DNA from: Paraburkholderia sp. D15
GTDB lineage: Bacteria; Pseudomonadota; Gammaproteobacteria; Burkholderiales; Burkholderiaceae
Assembly (NCBI RefSeq): GCF_029910215.1
Contig: NZ_CP110395.1
Span: forward strand, 1,860,001 to 1,924,000
Direction of reading: 5' to 3'
DNA: 64,000 bases
Under the pieces are notes generated by a model, which was given only the letters and a program-made list of their open reading frames with translations, ran no database searches and was not told the origin of the DNA. Position numbers and translations under genes: made by a program. This document shows, piece after piece, positions 56,063 through 64,000 of the stretch. How positions within the stretch are numbered: the stretch's first letter is position 1; every line of letters begins with the position of its first letter.

Positions 56063-57268
56063 TCAGGTATCGTCGCTCCAGCCACCGGAATCGTCGTTGC
56101 TGCCCATGTCGATGCCGCCGCCGTTGCCGTCGTTCCAGTCGTTCGAACCCTGACCGAAATCGAGGCCGCCGCCGTTATCGTTGCCGCCGCGACGGCGCGT
56201 TTCGTCGTCGACGATCACGTCGCGCTCCACCACGCGCTCACGGCCGGAGTTCAGCGCCTCGCCGAGCAGCACACCGGTCAGCAGACCGCCCATGCCGCCG
56301 CCGAAACCGCCACCGCCTTGCTGCACGATGACCTGCGGCTGCTGTTGATACGGTGCTTGCTGCGGATAGGGCGCTTGCGGCGGGTTGCCGAACCGCTCGG
56401 CTTCCTGCGCATACGGCGATTGTCCATACGGCTGCTGTGCGCCTGCGGCGGGTGCTGCGTACGGATCCGGCCGCCCATCGGCACGCGCCCGCATGCTGCC
56501 GAGCCGTTGTTCGAGTTCGTCGAGTTGATATGGCGGCACCGGATTCTTGCCGTTCGACAAGGTTTCGACGAGACCGCGCAATTGATCTTCGGTCGCCTCG
56601 ACTTCCTTCTCCAGCGCCTCGTGACCCTGCACGGTGGAGAGCTTCACGTCGAGCTTCAGCGAACGCACGGTGTTGAGCATCTCGGTGGCGCGCTTCAGTT
56701 GCGCGCGGCGTTCGTCGTCGGCGCGCGTGTCGCCTTGCGAGCGCGCGCGGCGCAGCGTCCAGCGCAGCACCAGTGCGATCGCACCGATCAACACGATGAT
56801 GCCGATCCACATGCCGATGCCGGGACCATGCCGTTGCGGTGCCTGCGGCACCATCGCCGATTGCTGCTGCACGGCCGGCGCGTTCTGCTGCGCGAACGGA
56901 TTCGGCGCGCGGCTGGTATTCGTGCCCGCATTGCCGCCCGCGCGCTCGGCGTCCTTGCGGATGCGCGCCTCGGTCTGCGCGAAGCGGGTCGGGTCGGTGA
57001 AACGGATCTGCGGGTCGAGCGTCTTGGCCTGTTGCACCTGGGCGAGCGCGTCCGCGTAACGGCCCTCGCGATCGAGCACCTGGCTGTACAGATAGTGCGC
57101 GCGCGCGTTGTTCGGATGCGCCTGCAGCACTTCGCTCAGACCGGCATCGGCTTGCTGCCAGTTGCCTTGCGACATCGCGGATTCGATCTGCTGCACCGTG
57201 GGCACCGCGAACGCCGCGGCCGACACGAACAGCAAGGATGCGAATGCGCCTGCGAGAAATTTTTTCAT
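56063..57268 (-). CDS. TPR-containing membrane protein with Gly/Gln-rich C-terminus
   Basis: The 401-aa protein has a signal peptide (MKKFLAGAFASLLFVSAAAF). TPR-like repeats follow (PTVQQIESAMSQGNWQQADA; NNARAHYLYSQVLDREGRYA; DALAQVQQAKTL). A membrane helix comes next (GMWIGIIVLIGAIALVLRW), with a short coiled coil (DVKLSTVQGHEALEKEVEAT). The tail is rich in Gln/Pro then Gly/Asn/Asp. No enzyme motif is seen. It lies 123 nt after the pspA-like gene on the same strand, so it may belong to an envelope-stress unit. Confidence 0.8.
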   Translation of the reverse strand: MKKFLAGAFASLLFVSAAAFAVPTVQQIESAMSQGNWQQADAGLSEVLQAHPNNARAHYLYSQVLDREGRYADALAQVQQAKTLDPQIRFTDPTRFAQTEARIRKDAERAGGNAGTNTSRAPNPFAQQNAPAVQQQSAMVPQAPQRHGPGIGMWIGIIVLIGAIALVLRWTLRRARSQGDTRADDERRAQLKRATEMLNTVRSLKLDVKLSTVQGHEALEKEVEATEDQLRGLVETLSNGKNPVPPYQLDELEQRLGSMRARADGRPDPYAAPAAGAQQPYGQSPYAQEAERFGNPPQAPYPQQAPYQQQPQVIVQQGGGGFGGGMGGLLTGVLLGEALNSGRERVVERDVIVDDETRRRGGNDNGGGLDFGQGSNDWNDGNGGGIDMGSNDDSGGWSDDT

Positions 57269-57391
57269 GTGCGGACCGGGCGCGGGGCGCCCGTCTCCTT
57301 CAGTCATTGCCGGCGCCAGCGCACTGGTGATCCGGCGCGCCCGCGGTGGCATGCGCCACCGCGGGCCGGTACTTACGACGGGCCGATGCGC

Positions 57392-58072
57392 TTACTGAGC
57401 CGGCGTATTGAGCTGCTTCTTCAAGGCTTCGAGACGGTCGTCGACGGACGGGCCGCGGTTCAGGTCGGCGAGCTTGTCGTCGAGCGCCTTGCCGCTTTTC
57501 ACGTCGGCGGAATTCAGGCGGGCGTCCGAACGGGCATTCGACAACGCGACCTTGTCTTCCAGCTTCTGGAAATCTTCCGACAGATTCTTGCCGCCGATAC
57601 CGCCCAACGCGGTGGCCGCGACATCTTTCGCCTGCGCGATCTGCTGCTTCGCCTGCAGGATGTTCGAGCGTGCGTTCAGATCGTTGCGGCGGCTGCGCAT
57701 GTCTTCGATCTGGCTCTTCAGTTGCGCGACCGACGGTTCGAGCGTGGTCAGTTCCTTCGCCAGCGCATCGCGTTCGGCTTCGGCCGTGGCCTGGGCGCCG
57801 AGCGCTTCGCGCGCGAGCGTTTCGTCGCCGGATTGCAGCGCGCGCTTCGCGCCGTCTTCATACTTCTTTGCCTTGTCCGCGGCGACGTCGCGCTTGCTCT
57901 GCTGCGTGGCCACCTGGGCCTGAATCTCGATCAACGAGTTCTCGGCCTTGGCGATGCTGTCGTCGAGTTCGCGCACGATCTGGCGCGAGTCGCGCGACGG
58001 GTCCTGCACGGAATCGGCTGCGTCGTTCAGGAGACCTTTAAGCGTGCGCGAAATGCTGTCGAAAAGCGACAT
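57392..58072 (-). CDS. PspA/IM30-family membrane-stress protein
   Basis: The 226-aa protein is almost all coiled coil with PspA features (MSLFDSISRTLKGLLNDAAD; RQIVRELDDSIAKAENSLIE; SKRDVAADKAKKYEDGAKRA). PspA/IM30 proteins assemble ESCRT-III-like rods and stabilise the inner membrane under stress. CTGGAGG precedes the ATG at 58072. No PspF or PspB/C partner is visible; a TPR membrane protein follows instead. Confidence 0.9.
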   Translation of the reverse strand: MSLFDSISRTLKGLLNDAADSVQDPSRDSRQIVRELDDSIAKAENSLIEIQAQVATQQSKRDVAADKAKKYEDGAKRALQSGDETLAREALGAQATAEAERDALAKELTTLEPSVAQLKSQIEDMRSRRNDLNARSNILQAKQQIAQAKDVAATALGGIGGKNLSEDFQKLEDKVALSNARSDARLNSADVKSGKALDDKLADLNRGPSVDDRLEALKKQLNTPAQ

Positions 58073-58548
58073 GAAAACCTCCAGAGAATAGTATCGGCGC
58101 TGAGTTAATCCGGCGCGTCCCACTGCTTTTAACCGCTACTGTACGCCGCCGCGCGTGATGCTGCGCAACGTTCGGACCGGAGTTCGGGGCGCGCTCGCGA
58201 AATGCAATAGCGGCGCTGGATTTTCTTCCACCCCTTGTTTGTTCGATGCACTTGTCCGGCCATTCAATCGATAACGAACAGTCACACGCAGTCACACGCA
58301 GTCACAGCAGTTAAAAAACGCGCGGCCATGAATCAGCGGCTCGCGGATATTACACCACGGCATCGCTTAAATCCGGCTTAAAGGGAACGATGACGCAATG
58401 GCTCACATTGCCCGCGCGATATGTCGCGCATGTGTGTGCGACATAGTGCGGCCTGGTGCGACGTAGTGCGACGTAGTGCGGCGTAAGCGGATCGATGAAG
58501 CTTGCAACGCCGAAAGCTCGCGTGGCGTCGCGCGGATGCGGCGCGTCG
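58073..58548. repeat. 476-bp gap with two short tandem repeats
   Basis: Three copies of a GCAGTCACAC-like 10-mer lie near 58279-58309 and four of ACGTAGTGCG-like 10-mers near 58441-58480. The 5' part must hold the pspA-like promoter on the minus strand. No gene is seen. Confidence 0.6.
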
Positions 58549-59295
58549 TTACGCGAAACGGCCGCCTTCGGTGCTGGGGTCGGTGCGGGGATCGTCGTCG
58601 TCGCGCGAGGCGTCGACGCGTGGGCGCTTGAGCACGCGGCGCAATTGCGCTTCCTGCAAGGGTTCGTCGCGCCCGGCGCGGGCGGCTTCGTTCGGCTCGC
58701 CAGGCGGCGCGGTCGCGTCGTCGATGGCGGCGGCTTCGGCGGCGGTCATGCGTGCCACCGCCTGTTCCGTTGCCGCGGCATCTTCGTCCACGCCGGCGGC
58801 CAGCGCGGCGGCGATGCCGGCGGGTAGCAGCGGGGCAGGTTCTTTCCGTTGCGTCGATGTCGTGGACGATGCGGATGCGGGCTTCGACACCTTCGTCGCG
58901 CTCGAACTCGCCCCTTGCACCGTGCCCGGCGTACCCGGCCTATCGCCGCTCACGCCGCTGGCCGCATCGCCCGTTTCGCCGGGCGCGTCTTCCGCGGCCG
59001 CGCCGGATTCGCTGTCCGCGCGCGTCTGCAAGGCAGCCGGCAACGCCGCGCGCGCATGCCGCGTGCCGCGCGCGACGCGCTGCAACGCGGCGTCGAGCGC
59101 ATCCGGCGCACGCGGCGCGCGCAGCCGGTCGACGATGCTCGCGGCCTTCACCTGCTCGCTGGTCGCGCCGAAGCTCAGCACCGCGCGCCGCATGAGTTCG
59201 CTGACGCTAATGCCCAGGTTCTCGGCGGTGGCGGCGATCGCGCGCTTCTGCGCGGGCGTGACGAAGACGACGATGCGTTCGCTGGGCTTGTTCAT
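58549..59295 (-). CDS. Ribbon-helix-helix-like protein with long Ala-rich tail
   Basis: The 248-aa protein has an N-terminal RHH/CopG-like segment (SERIVVFVTPAQKRAIAATA; ENLGISVSELMRRAVLSFGA), as in small DNA-binding repressors. The remaining ~170 residues are Ala/Ser/Asp/Pro-rich and probably disordered, ending RRVLKRPRVDASRDDDDP. The start is ATG 59295. No toxin partner is adjacent; it is divergent from the PBP1A gene. Function is unknown. Confidence 0.65.
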   Translation of the reverse strand: MNKPSERIVVFVTPAQKRAIAATAENLGISVSELMRRAVLSFGATSEQVKAASIVDRLRAPRAPDALDAALQRVARGTRHARAALPAALQTRADSESGAAAEDAPGETGDAASGVSGDRPGTPGTVQGASSSATKVSKPASASSTTSTQRKEPAPLLPAGIAAALAAGVDEDAAATEQAVARMTAAEAAAIDDATAPPGEPNEAARAGRDEPLQEAQLRRVLKRPRVDASRDDDDPRTDPSTEGGRFA

Positions 59296-59769
59296 GATCG
59301 GCTCGCATACTTGTTGGCATGGGCGGGACGTTTCATCAGCGCGCGGATTCGGCCAACGCGCCGCGTCCATCATATGACGAGTTGCCTCGATGCGGAACGG
59401 GCGCGGCGTGAAAATCCCGTGACATCAACGGCTTGTAGCGATTCCGGCAAGCTTGTCCACAGGCCTTTCAACAGTTTCTGTTGATAACCCGAGCCGTGTG
59501 CGCAAGGCCTGGCGGGACTTGACCGGCGCATTGCGAACGTCGGACCCGCGAAGGGAATTCTTACAAAAAAACTAGCTTCGGCCGCGCTTGATTTCTTTAA
59601 AATGCGCTGTTACGTTGCGCCGGACACTGTCCTGGGCGCGCCGTGCGGCTGCCGGGGGCACAAAGCCGCGCGGCGGTGTGCGCCGAGGCCGCGGTGCTCG
59701 ATCACGATCCATGCGTGCGCCAGGAGCGCGCGCAGAAAGGCGTTCAGTCACGCGCCCACTATTCCAGTC
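59296..59769. other. 474-bp divergent region between the RHH gene and PBP1A
   Basis: The stretch contains AT-richer patches (59575-59610, with TTTAAAAT) that could be promoters for PBP1A. No gene is seen. The PBP1A frame is open back to 59602, but those residues are Cys/Arg-rich and not conserved. Confidence 0.5.
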
Positions 59770-62280
59770 ATGCCAATCATCAAACGACCGCATTCTTCCA
59801 ATTCTCCGGCTGGCGAAGACCGGGACTCCTACCAACGCACTCCAGGACGCAATGCGGCTTCGCGCGATGCCGAACGCGATGGGCGTGGCCGTCGTTCGAT
59901 CTTCGCGACCGTCGCGATCTGGTTCGCGAGCCTGCTCGGCACGCTCGCGGTGGTGGGCGCGCTGATTCTCGGCTACGCGCTGGTGGTGATGGGGCCGCAA
60001 TTGCCGTCGCTCGATGCGCTGACCGACTACCGGCCCAAAGTGCCGCTGCGCGTCTATACCGCCGACCACGTGCTGATCGGCGAATTCGGCGACGAACGGC
60101 GCAGCATCGTGCGCTTCGAGGACATTCCCGACCAGATGAAGAAAGCGGTGCTCGCGATCGAGGACTACCGCTTCTACGAGCACGGCGGCGTCGACTTCGT
60201 CGGCATTCTGCGCGCGGGTTTCGCCGACCTCGCGCATGGCGGCGCCTCGCAGGGCGCGAGCACGATCACCATGCAGGTGGCGCGCAACTTCTTCCTGTCG
60301 AGCGAGAAGACCTACACGCGCAAGATCTACGAGATGCTGCTCGCGTACAAGATCGAGCGCGCGCTGACCAAGGACCAGATTCTCGAGCTGTACATGAACC
60401 AGATCTATCTGGGCGAGCGCGCGTACGGTTTCGCGAGCGCGGCGCGCGTGTACTTCGGCAAGGATCTGAAGGACATCACGCTGGCCGAGGCCGCGATGCT
60501 CGCGGGGCTGCCGAAGGCGCCGTCCGCGTATAACCCGGTGGTCAATCCGAAGCGCGCGAAGATCCGCCAGGAGTACATTCTGCGGCGCATGCTCGAACTG
60601 AAATACATCAGCCAGGATCAGTACGACCAGGCGGTGAAGGAAGAGATTCACACGCGCAATCCGGGTAACGAATACAGCGTGCACGCGGAGTACATCGCCG
60701 AAATGGTGCGGCAGATGATGTACGCGCAGTACAAGGACGAAACCTACACGCGCGGTCTGAACGTCACCACCACGATCGACTCGGCGGATCAGGACGCCGC
60801 GTACCACGCGGTGCGCAAGGGCGTGATGGACTACGAGCGGCGTCACGGCTATCGCGGCCCGGAAGGGTTCGTGCAATTGCCCGCGCCGGGCGACGACCGC
60901 GATCAGGCGATCGACGACGCGCTCACCGATCACCCGGACAACGGCGAGATCATCGCCGCGGTGGTCACCGACGCCGCGCCGAAGCTGGTGAAGGCGCAAC
61001 TGGTGGACGGCACGCAGGTGGCGATCAGCGGCGACGGCCTGCGCTTCGTCGCGGGTGGCCTGAGCGCGCGCGCCACGGCCGCCACGAAGATCAAGCCCGG
61101 CTCGATCGTGCGCCTCGTCGCGGACGACAAGGGCAACTGGCAGATCACGCAATTGCCGCAGGTCGAAGGCGCGCTGGTGTCGCTCACGCCGCAGGACGGC
61201 GCGATCCGCGCGCTGGTGGGCGGCTTCGACTTCAACAAGAACAAGTTCAACCACGTGACCCAGGCGTGGCGTCAGCCGGGTTCGAGCTTCAAGCCGTTCA
61301 TCTATTCGGCGGCGCTGGACAAGGGCCTCGGACCGGCCACGATCATCAACGACGCGCCGCTGTACTTCCCGTCGAGCACGCCGGGCGGCGACGCGTGGGA
61401 GCCGAAGGACGACGATCAGCCCGACGGTCCGATGCCGATGCGTCTCGCGCTGCAGAAGTCGAAGAACCTCGTGTCGATCCGCATCCTGTCGTTCATCGGC
61501 ACCAAGTACGCGCAGGACTTCGTCACGCAGCGTTTCGGTTTCGATGCCGACAAGACCCCGCCGTATCTGCCGATGGCGCTCGGCGCCGGCCTCGTCACGC
61601 CGTTGCAGTCGGCGGGCGCGTACTCGGTGTTCGCGAACGGCGGCTTCCGCATCAATCCGTATCTGATCGCCGAAGTGACGGATGCGCGCGGCCAGCCGCT
61701 GTCGAAGGCGCAGCCGTTGACGGCGGGCCGCGACGCGCCGCGTACGCTGGAGCCGCGTAACGCGTTCATCATGAACAGTCTGCTGCATTCGGTCGCCACG
61801 GCCGGTACCGGCGCGGGCACCAACGTGCTGCATCGTTCGGACCTGCAGGGCAAGACGGGTACCACCAACGATGCGAAGGACGGCTGGTTCGCCGGCTATC
61901 AGCAGTCGCTGGTGGCGGTCGCGTGGATGGGTTACGACCAGCCTAAGAGTCTGGGCAGCCGCGAATTCGGTGCGCAGCTTGCATTGCCGATCTGGGTCGA
62001 GTACATGCAGCGCGCGCTGCGCGGCATTCCGCAAAGCGAGCCGGCCCAACCTGACGGCGTGACCGCGGTGGACGGCGAACTGTTCTATACCGACATGACG
62101 CCGGGCAACGGCTTCGTCGCGAGCATCGGACTGGATTCGGCGAACCCGACCGCCGGCGCGAGCGATGCGGTGGGCGGCGTCGGACCGGCGGGCATGACGC
62201 CGCCGGCGGTGCCGCCGCCGAGCGTGTCGTCGAACGAGAAGAAGCAGATCATGGATCTGTTCGAATCGAACAAGCCATGA
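59770..62280 (+). CDS. mrcA: Penicillin-binding protein 1A (bifunctional class A)
   Basis: The 836-aa protein has a cytosolic basic N-terminus and one membrane anchor (FATVAIWFASLLGTLAVVGA). The GT51 glycosyltransferase domain carries EDYRFYEHGGVDFVGILRAG near residue 130, GASTITMQVARNFFLS and NQIYLGERAYGFASAARVYF. The transpeptidase domain carries SxxK in PGSSFKPFIYSAAL near residue 505, the SKN triad in LQKSKNLVSIR and KTGTTNDAKDGWF near residue 695. It polymerises and cross-links peptidoglycan in the periplasm. An OB-like insert lies between the domains. The last ~60 residues are a Gly/Ala/Pro-rich tail. A terminator follows. Confidence 0.95.
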   Translation: MPIIKRPHSSNSPAGEDRDSYQRTPGRNAASRDAERDGRGRRSIFATVAIWFASLLGTLAVVGALILGYALVVMGPQLPSLDALTDYRPKVPLRVYTADHVLIGEFGDERRSIVRFEDIPDQMKKAVLAIEDYRFYEHGGVDFVGILRAGFADLAHGGASQGASTITMQVARNFFLSSEKTYTRKIYEMLLAYKIERALTKDQILELYMNQIYLGERAYGFASAARVYFGKDLKDITLAEAAMLAGLPKAPSAYNPVVNPKRAKIRQEYILRRMLELKYISQDQYDQAVKEEIHTRNPGNEYSVHAEYIAEMVRQMMYAQYKDETYTRGLNVTTTIDSADQDAAYHAVRKGVMDYERRHGYRGPEGFVQLPAPGDDRDQAIDDALTDHPDNGEIIAAVVTDAAPKLVKAQLVDGTQVAISGDGLRFVAGGLSARATAATKIKPGSIVRLVADDKGNWQITQLPQVEGALVSLTPQDGAIRALVGGFDFNKNKFNHVTQAWRQPGSSFKPFIYSAALDKGLGPATIINDAPLYFPSSTPGGDAWEPKDDDQPDGPMPMRLALQKSKNLVSIRILSFIGTKYAQDFVTQRFGFDADKTPPYLPMALGAGLVTPLQSAGAYSVFANGGFRINPYLIAEVTDARGQPLSKAQPLTAGRDAPRTLEPRNAFIMNSLLHSVATAGTGAGTNVLHRSDLQGKTGTTNDAKDGWFAGYQQSLVAVAWMGYDQPKSLGSREFGAQLALPIWVEYMQRALRGIPQSEPAQPDGVTAVDGELFYTDMTPGNGFVASIGLDSANPTAGASDAVGGVGPAGMTPPAVPPPSVSSNEKKQIMDLFESNKP

Positions 62281-62290
62281 CGATGTGAAG

Positions 62291-62330
62291 CGTGGGCGGT
62301 CTGCCGGCAGGGGGACCGCCCACGTTGTTT
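62291..62330 (+). terminator. Rho-independent terminator after the PBP1A gene
   Basis: The 11-bp stem CGTGGGCGGTC / GACCGCCCACG has a 12-nt loop and is followed by TTGTTTT. Confidence 0.75.
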
Positions 62331-62508
62331 TGATGGTTTATTGCCGGCACGCCAGCCGGCGCCTCTGCGTCTCGCCGCAAGCGAGGCGTTCCTCTTCACG
62401 CGAAGCGCGAGACCCGGTTTGACGCGCACGCATCACCACCTCGACCGTCGCACGCCGCAAGGGCGCAACGGTTGGCGTGTTCGTCATCCATCCACCGGGT
62501 CCCGTCTC

Positions 62509-63387
62509 GTGAAAAGTCGAATCATCATCTGTCTGACGACAGGTCTGCTGCGCGCGCTCGCGCTCCTGCCGTACGGCGTCGTCGCGCGGATCGGCACCGG
62601 CCTCGGCGCGTTGCTGTATCGCATACCAAGCGCGCGGCGGCGGGTCGTGCACACCAATCTGAAACTCTGTTTTCCCGATCTGAGCGACGAGGCGCGCGAA
62701 CGGCTCGCGCGCGCGCATTTCTGCCACGTGATTCGCAGCTACGTCGAGCGCGGGCCGCAATGGTTCGGCAATGCGCGCGCGCTGGCGCGGCTCGTGGAAG
62801 TGGAGAGCGCGATCGACCTGTCCGACATGCAGTCGCAGCCGACGATTTTCGTCGGCTTCCATTTCGTCGGTATCGAGGCGGGCTGCATGATGTATTCGAC
62901 GCGGCATCCGGTCGCGTCGCTCTACACGCCGATGTCGAACCGCGTGCTCGACGCGATGGCACGGCGTCAGCGCGGCCGCTTCGGCACGGAGATGATTCCG
63001 CGCAGCGACAGCGTGCGGCGCGCGTTGCGCGTGCTGCGCGACGGCAAGCCGGTGATGCTGGCGGCCGACATGGATTTCGGCTTGCGCGATTCGGTGTTCG
63101 TGCCGTTTTTCGGCGTGCCGGCCTGCACCTTGACCTCGGTATCGCGGATGGCGCGCGCGGGCAATGCGCGCGTGGTGCCGTTCGTGACGGAAGTGCTTCC
63201 CGACTATCGCGGCTACAAGCTGACGATCTTCGATGCGCTCAGCAATTTTCCGTCGGACGACGTCGCGGTCGACGCGCGCAGGATTACCGAATTTCTCGAG
63301 ACGCAGGTGCGGCGGATTCCCGAGCAGTATTACTGGGTGCACAAGCGCTTCAAGAACCGGCCGGCGGGAGAGGCGGGGGTGTATTGA
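62509..63387 (+). CDS. Lipid A biosynthesis acyltransferase (LpxL/HtrB family)
   Basis: The 292-aa protein begins at GTG 62509 (VKSRIIICLTTGLLRALALL, one membrane anchor). It has the catalytic H-x4-E motif in GFHFVGIEAG, RDGKPVMLAADMDFGLRDSV and PEQYYWVHKRFKNRP. Members add a secondary acyl chain to lipid A at the inner membrane. The frame is open back to 62341, but the extension is not conserved. It is not obviously co-transcribed with PBP1A because a terminator intervenes. Confidence 0.9.
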   Translation: MKSRIIICLTTGLLRALALLPYGVVARIGTGLGALLYRIPSARRRVVHTNLKLCFPDLSDEARERLARAHFCHVIRSYVERGPQWFGNARALARLVEVESAIDLSDMQSQPTIFVGFHFVGIEAGCMMYSTRHPVASLYTPMSNRVLDAMARRQRGRFGTEMIPRSDSVRRALRVLRDGKPVMLAADMDFGLRDSVFVPFFGVPACTLTSVSRMARAGNARVVPFVTEVLPDYRGYKLTIFDALSNFPSDDVAVDARRITEFLETQVRRIPEQYYWVHKRFKNRPAGEAGVY

Positions 63388-63566
63388 TGCCGGCGGATGC
63401 TGCGCCTCGCTTATCCACGATTCGCCGCATCCTGTCGTATTCCGCACCGCCGCCGCAATCTCCTTCAAGGTCAACGAGTTAGCGGGCTTGTCAGAAAGTT
63501 GTCAACAGGCTCGTCCACACAAACTGGGGATAACTCCGCGATGTCGGTACGGAATCCCAGGTTTCC

Positions 63567-64000
63567 TCAGTGGGTTGCGTCGACGCCGGAGGCTGCCGAC
63601 GTAGTCGATGCGGCCGATGCGGTTTGCCCAGCTTCCACCGGCGGATTCCCCATCGCCTGAAACAACGCCGCCGTATCCGTCAGCCTTGCGCTCGTATAGC
63701 GGATCTCGTCGAGCTGCGCATTGCGGAACTGCTGTTCGCTCGACCGCGTCGATGCGATCGGCAATGCGCCCAGCCGGTACCGTCCCGAGGTTTCCTCGAA
63801 AATCGCCTGCGCCGAGCGCGCGGCCGTGTTCGCCGCGTCGAGCGCCTGCGCATCGTGTTCGAGCGCCGCGAGCGAATCCGCGACGTTCTGGAACGCGGCC
63901 AGCACCGTCTGCCTGTACTGCGAGACGGTCGCGTCGTACGTATCGACCGCCGCGCGCCGCTGCGCGAACAGCGCACCGCCATGGAACAGCGGCTGCGACA
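63567..64000 (-). CDS. Outer-membrane efflux protein (TolC/NodT family), C-terminal part
   Basis: Reading from the window's right edge gives QPLFHGGALFAQRRAAVDTY, QTVLAAFQNVADSLAALEHD and a helical stretch with SGRYRLGALPIASTRSSEQQ. This is the usual end of RND-type outer-membrane lipoproteins. At least 144 residues are present and the N-terminal part lies outside the window. A Thr/Ala/Ser-rich tail ends at the stop near 63567. The 178 bp between it and the acyltransferase show only AT-richer bases and no gene. Confidence 0.85.
   Translation of the reverse strand, partial: SQPLFHGGALFAQRRAAVDTYDATVSQYRQTVLAAFQNVADSLAALEHDAQALDAANTAARSAQAIFEETSGRYRLGALPIASTRSSEQQFRNAQLDEIRYTSARLTDTAALFQAMGNPPVEAGQTASAASTTSAASGVDATH

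Noticed and set aside
59572..62049. 825-residue minus-strand frame opposite PBP1A
   Set aside because: It is Arg/His/Leu-rich without domains and mirrors the codon bias of the real gene on the other strand. The 747-residue frame at 43414-45657 and the 726-residue frame at 17643-19823 are rejected for the same reason.
63400..63540. DnaA-box-like TTATCCACG and GGGGATAAC near the right end
   Set aside because: Isolated partial matches without clustering or replication genes nearby; not enough for an origin.

Overview
The window looks like chromosomal DNA of a Burkholderiaceae bacterium, most likely Paraburkholderia/Burkholderia. It has very high GC with strong third-position GC, long antisense shadow frames, and a typical Burkholderia gene set (RpiA, LdcA, YbiT-type ABC-F, OmpW, PotFGHI, PBP1A, LpxL-type acyltransferase). 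This is judged by eye; no database search was run. No rRNA, tRNA or CRISPR array was seen.

Layout. 0.2-4.1 kb: a MocR/PdxR-type regulator, rpiA and a glycosyltransferase. 4.1-5.1 kb: a less GC-rich HigBA toxin-antitoxin pair. 5.2-7.4 kb (minus strand): a Crp/Fnr regulator followed by a WcaJ-type sugar-phosphate transferase for exopolysaccharide. 7.4-8.9 kb: no convincing gene. 8.9-16.0 kb: an ElaA-type acetyltransferase, then a two-gene minus-strand DNA-repair unit (radical SAM protein + UdgX fusion) behind a consensus LexA box, then thpR, a DUF1992 gene, tadA and ldcA. 16.3-34.0 kb: a purine catabolism and uptake locus. It holds a GntR regulator, an NCS1 transporter, an allantoin/hydantoin racemase, puuE, uraD, alc, allA, puuD, uraH, an 8-oxoguanine-deaminase-type amidohydrolase, a LysR regulator and a four-gene BMP-type ABC importer. 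34.1-42.9 kb: dodecin, a 3-hydroxyisobutyrate-dehydrogenase-like enzyme, ABC-F, nitronate monooxygenase, OmpW, a DUF1289 protein, outer-membrane phospholipase A and an Nramp metal transporter. 43.4-47.5 kb: potFGHI putrescine importer. 47.6-50.6 kb: a nested inverted-repeat element carrying two different insertion sequences (IS110-type and IS481-type). 50.7-58.1 kb: a cytoplasmic chemoreceptor, an alpha/beta hydrolase with a Baeyer-Villiger-type monooxygenase, a divergent TetR regulator with two matching operators, and a PspA/TPR pair. 58.5-64.0 kb: a ribbon-helix-helix protein, PBP1A, a lipid A acyltransferase homologue, and the C-terminal end of an efflux outer-membrane protein cut by the window edge.

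How genes work together. The purine genes describe an almost complete route: 8-oxoguanine to urate (deaminase), to 5-hydroxyisourate (PuuD), to OHCU (UraH), to S-allantoin (UraD). Allantoin is then interconverted by the racemase, opened to allantoate (PuuE), split to ureidoglycolate plus urea (Alc), and cleaved to glyoxylate plus urea (AllA). Two transport systems and two regulators sit beside them.

The most unusual structure is at 47.6-50.6 kb. Two copies of one 32-bp perfect palindrome lie in mirror-image positions inside a larger imperfect inverted repeat, and each copy is split by a different IS. The IS110-type element has a structured non-coding end that is a candidate bridge RNA.
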